The notes under the pieces are model-generated. The model was not told the origin of the DNA and searched no databases. It worked only from the letters and a program-made list of their open reading frames with translations. Shown here one piece after another: positions 61,954 through 64,000 of a stretch of 64,000 nucleotides of DNA (position 1 is the stretch's first letter; each line of letters starts with the position of its first letter). Made by a program: the position numbers and the translations under genes. The DNA comes from Salipiger sp. CCB-MM3 (lineage in GTDB: Bacteria > Pseudomonadota > Alphaproteobacteria > Rhodobacterales > Rhodobacteraceae). The stretch is taken from assembly GCF_001687105.1 (NCBI RefSeq), contig NZ_CP014599.1, positions 1 through 64,000 of the forward strand, read 5' to 3'.

Positions 61954-62679
61954 ATGCAGGAAAAAAACAGGAATTCGGCTCACAGGCCCGATGCGCTGCC
62001 GATTTACATGCAGATCAGCGAGCTGGTGATCCGCGATATCGCCGCTGGCCGGTTGGTCGACGGGCAGAAACTGCCGCCAGAGCGTGAGTTCGCCAAAGCC
62101 CATGGCACCACCGTGCGCACCCTGCGCAAGGCATTGCTGGAGCTCGAGAAAAAGGGGCTGCTCGAGCGCCGACAGGGCTCTGGCAACTACGTCCGCGCGG
62201 GTGGTGAGGTCGAATCGGTCTACTCCATGTTCCGGCTCGAGCTGGCCGAGGGCGGCGGCGGGCTGCCCACCGCCGACATCCTCGCTGCCGACTATGTTCC
62301 GAAGGATCCGCAGCAGCCCGCCTATGGCACCTCGGACCACGGCACCCGCTTTCGCCGCCTGCGCTACCTCGACGATGTCGTCATCGCGGTAGAGGAGATC
62401 TGGCTCGACGGCGGCGCGGGACGGGTGCCGCGCGAGATGGTGCAGGACTCGCTCTACCTGACCTACAAGCGCGCCCTACAGCTCTGGATCACCCGCGCCG
62501 AAGACCGCGTCGGCATCGGGCAGGTGCCGGACTGGGCGCCCGAGGCATTTCCGCTCAAGCCCGGCACCACCACCGCCTATATCGAGCGCCTGTCTTGGGC
62601 GCAGGGCAGCGAGGCGGTCGAGTTCTCACGCACTTGGTACGACACCCAAAAGGCGCTCTACGTCCAGCGCCTCATCTGA
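61954..62679 (+). CDS. smoD: GntR family regulator with UTRA ligand domain (SmoD-like)
   Basis: A 241-residue HutC/FarR-type regulator. The winged helix-turn-helix is at residues 15-80 (LPPEREFAKAHGTTVRTLRK, KKGLLERRQGSGNYV), and the UTRA sensor domain follows (FRRLRYLDDVVIAVEEIWLD, AYIERLSWAQGSEAVEFSRT). In Agrobacterium the smo operon has a regulator of this kind that responds to sulfoquinovose. The ATG at 61954 follows GGGGGAGGCGG. It is divergent from smoC and 18 bp upstream of the Gfo/Idh gene, so the two form an operon. Confidence 0.88.
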   Translation: MQEKNRNSAHRPDALPIYMQISELVIRDIAAGRLVDGQKLPPEREFAKAHGTTVRTLRKALLELEKKGLLERRQGSGNYVRAGGEVESVYSMFRLELAEGGGGLPTADILAADYVPKDPQQPAYGTSDHGTRFRRLRYLDDVVIAVEEIWLDGGAGRVPREMVQDSLYLTYKRALQLWITRAEDRVGIGQVPDWAPEAFPLKPGTTTAYIERLSWAQGSEAVEFSRTWYDTQKALYVQRLI

Positions 62680-62697
62680 AGGGAGGAGGATTTCCCT

Positions 62698-63840
62698 ATG
62701 ACGACCCAGACCCTCGCGCGCAGCGAGACACGGACCATCACCTACGGCATCATCGGCTGCGGCATGATGGGGCAAGAACATCTGCGCAATATTGCGCTGC
62801 TGGACAACACCGCCGTCGGCGCGATCTTCGAACCCGACGCCGAGATGCGCGCCCATGCGCGGCAGTTCGCTCCGAACGCGCAGTTCGTGGACAGCATCGA
62901 GGCGCTGCTAGACGTGGCCGAGATCGATTGCCTGCTGATCGCCAGCCCCAACTTCCGCCATGTGGAGCAGCTGCAGCAGATCGCAGGCAAACGCCCGCTG
63001 CCCGTGCTGGTGGAAAAGCCGCTGTTCACCGACCCCGAGCATGCCGCCGCCATCGACGCCTTTGCCGAGAGCTACCCTGCGCCGGTCTGGGTGGCGATGG
63101 AATACCGCTACATGCCGCCCGTCGCCAAACTGCTGGAAGAGGCCGAGGCGGCCACCGGCGGCGTGAAGATGCTGACCATCCGCGAGCACCGCTTCCCCTT
63201 CCTCGAGAAGGTCGGCGACTGGAACCGCTTTAACCGCTACACCGGCGGGACGTTCGTCGAGAAATGCTGCCACTTCTTCGATCTCATGCGGCTGACGCTG
63301 AAGTCTGATCCGGTGCGGGTGATGGCGATGGGCGGTCAGGCGGCGAACCATCTTGAAGAGACCTACGCCGGCGAGACCCCCGACATCTTCGACCATGGCT
63401 ACGTGATGGTCGAATTCGAGAGCGGCGTGCGCGCCATGCTGGAGCTGTGCATGTTCGCCGAGGGCTCGCGCTATCAGGAAGAGATCTCGGCGGTCGGCCC
63501 CAAGGGCAAGATCGAGGCGCTGGTGCCGGGGCCGGGCCGCTTCTGGCCCGCGCATCTGGGCGCGGCGCCGGTGCCGCAGGTCATCGTCTCGCCGCGCGAG
63601 CCCAAGGGGCCCGAGGTGCGCGAGATCCCCGTCGATCCGACGATCCTCGAAGCCGGGGACCACAACGGCTCGACCTTCTACCAGCATCGCGGGTTCCTTG
63701 AGTTGGTGCGCGGCGAGCGCAGCGCGCCCGAGGTCTCGTTGCAGGATGGCAAATGGGCGGTGCTGATGGGCCTCGCGGCGCAGCGTTCGATGACCGAGGG
63801 CCGCGCGGTGGATCTGAGCGAACTGACCGGCACGGCCTAA
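62698..63840 (+). CDS. Gfo/Idh/MocA family protein, candidate NAD-dependent sulfoquinovosidase or sugar dehydrogenase
   Basis: A 380-residue protein with a Rossmann start (YGIIGCGMMGQEHLRNIA), the family signature VLVEKPLFTDPEHA, and the C-terminal barrel region GGTFVEKCCHFFDLMRLTL, whose His is the usual active-site residue. A GH188 group of NAD-dependent sulfoquinovosidases with this fold is known, and no GH31 sulfoquinovosidase (SmoI) is seen in the window. It could thus free sulfoquinovose from glycosides, or it may simply oxidise a sugar such as glucose or inositol. The ATG at 62698 has GGGAGGAGG. It is co-transcribed with smoD. Confidence 0.82.
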   Translation: MTTQTLARSETRTITYGIIGCGMMGQEHLRNIALLDNTAVGAIFEPDAEMRAHARQFAPNAQFVDSIEALLDVAEIDCLLIASPNFRHVEQLQQIAGKRPLPVLVEKPLFTDPEHAAAIDAFAESYPAPVWVAMEYRYMPPVAKLLEEAEAATGGVKMLTIREHRFPFLEKVGDWNRFNRYTGGTFVEKCCHFFDLMRLTLKSDPVRVMAMGGQAANHLEETYAGETPDIFDHGYVMVEFESGVRAMLELCMFAEGSRYQEEISAVGPKGKIEALVPGPGRFWPAHLGAAPVPQVIVSPREPKGPEVREIPVDPTILEAGDHNGSTFYQHRGFLELVRGERSAPEVSLQDGKWAVLMGLAAQRSMTEGRAVDLSELTGTA

Positions 63841-63863
63841 GCCGCGGCGAGCACGGAACTTTC

Positions 63864-63891
63864 GGCGGGGGCCTTCATTAGGGCCCCTGCC
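63864..63891 (+). terminator. Stem-loop after the Gfo/Idh gene
   Basis: A 10-bp GC-rich stem (63864-63873 with 63882-63891, one G-T pair) with an 8-base loop, 24 bp after the stop. No U-run follows, so it is a candidate terminator only. The rest of the window (63892-64000) holds nothing I can identify. Confidence 0.4.
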
Positions 63892-64000
63892 CCACGCATC
63901 ATCCAACGCTGCAATCCCGGCCTTCCGGCGTGGACGCGACACCCGTCAGCGCTACCTCCCCTCCACAAACCAAGCGCCAAGCTACGCATGCGCAGCCAGG

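Overview
The window looks like high-GC chromosome or megaplasmid DNA from a marine alphaproteobacterium of the Rhodobacteraceae (roseobacter group). This is inferred from base composition, codon use and gene families (TRAP transporters, a DUF1028 protein, Exo-type polysaccharide genes); no rRNA or housekeeping marker is present to confirm it. I saw no tRNA, rRNA, CRISPR array, insertion sequence or phage gene.

Region 1 (1-8.3 kb) is a catabolic/uptake locus. It holds the tail of an isocitrate/tartrate dehydrogenase family gene, a second copy of that family broken by three single-base losses, a four-gene oligopeptide-type ABC transporter operon (solute-binding protein, permease, permease-ATPase fusion, ATPase), a divergent DUF1028 gene and a FadR-type GntR regulator. 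Three copies of a 16-bp palindrome, two between the transporter and the DUF1028 gene and one upstream of the regulator, are the likely operators.

Region 2 (8.8-54.9 kb) is a very large exopolysaccharide locus of the succinoglycan (Exo) type. Recognisable parts are ExoY (initiating sugar transferase), ExoA, ExoM and five other family-2 glycosyltransferases, two GT4-type glycosyltransferases, ExoT (flippase), ExoQ (polymerase), ExoF and ExoP (export and chain length), an OafA-type acyltransferase, a GMC oxidoreductase, two GH16 (ExoK-type) glycanases, five sulfotransferases and two giant presumably secreted proteins (LamG/sugar-dehydrogenase/PKD; G8/beta-helix/LamG). Next to these lies a tightly overlapping operon for decaprenyl-phosphoryl-arabinose type donor synthesis (HAD-UbiA fusion, GtrA, DprE1-like, DprE2-like). 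Two GT-C membrane proteins resembling mycobacterial AftB-like arabinofuranosyltransferases lie at the other end of the locus. Together they predict a sulfated exopolysaccharide carrying D-arabinofuranose made by a mycobacteria-like route.

Region 3 (55.1-63.8 kb) matches the oxidative desulfonation (sulfo-SMO) pathway for sulfoquinovose: SsuD-type flavin monooxygenase (SmoC-like), aldo-keto reductase (SmoB-like), flavin reductase (SmoA-like) and UTRA-type GntR regulator (SmoD-like). Here it is joined in one operon with a complete TRAP transporter, not an ABC transporter, and a YeiH-type putative sulfate exporter. A divergent Gfo/Idh/MocA protein may be an NAD-dependent sulfoquinovosidase. A link between sulfonate catabolism and sulfated polysaccharide synthesis is possible but is only inference.
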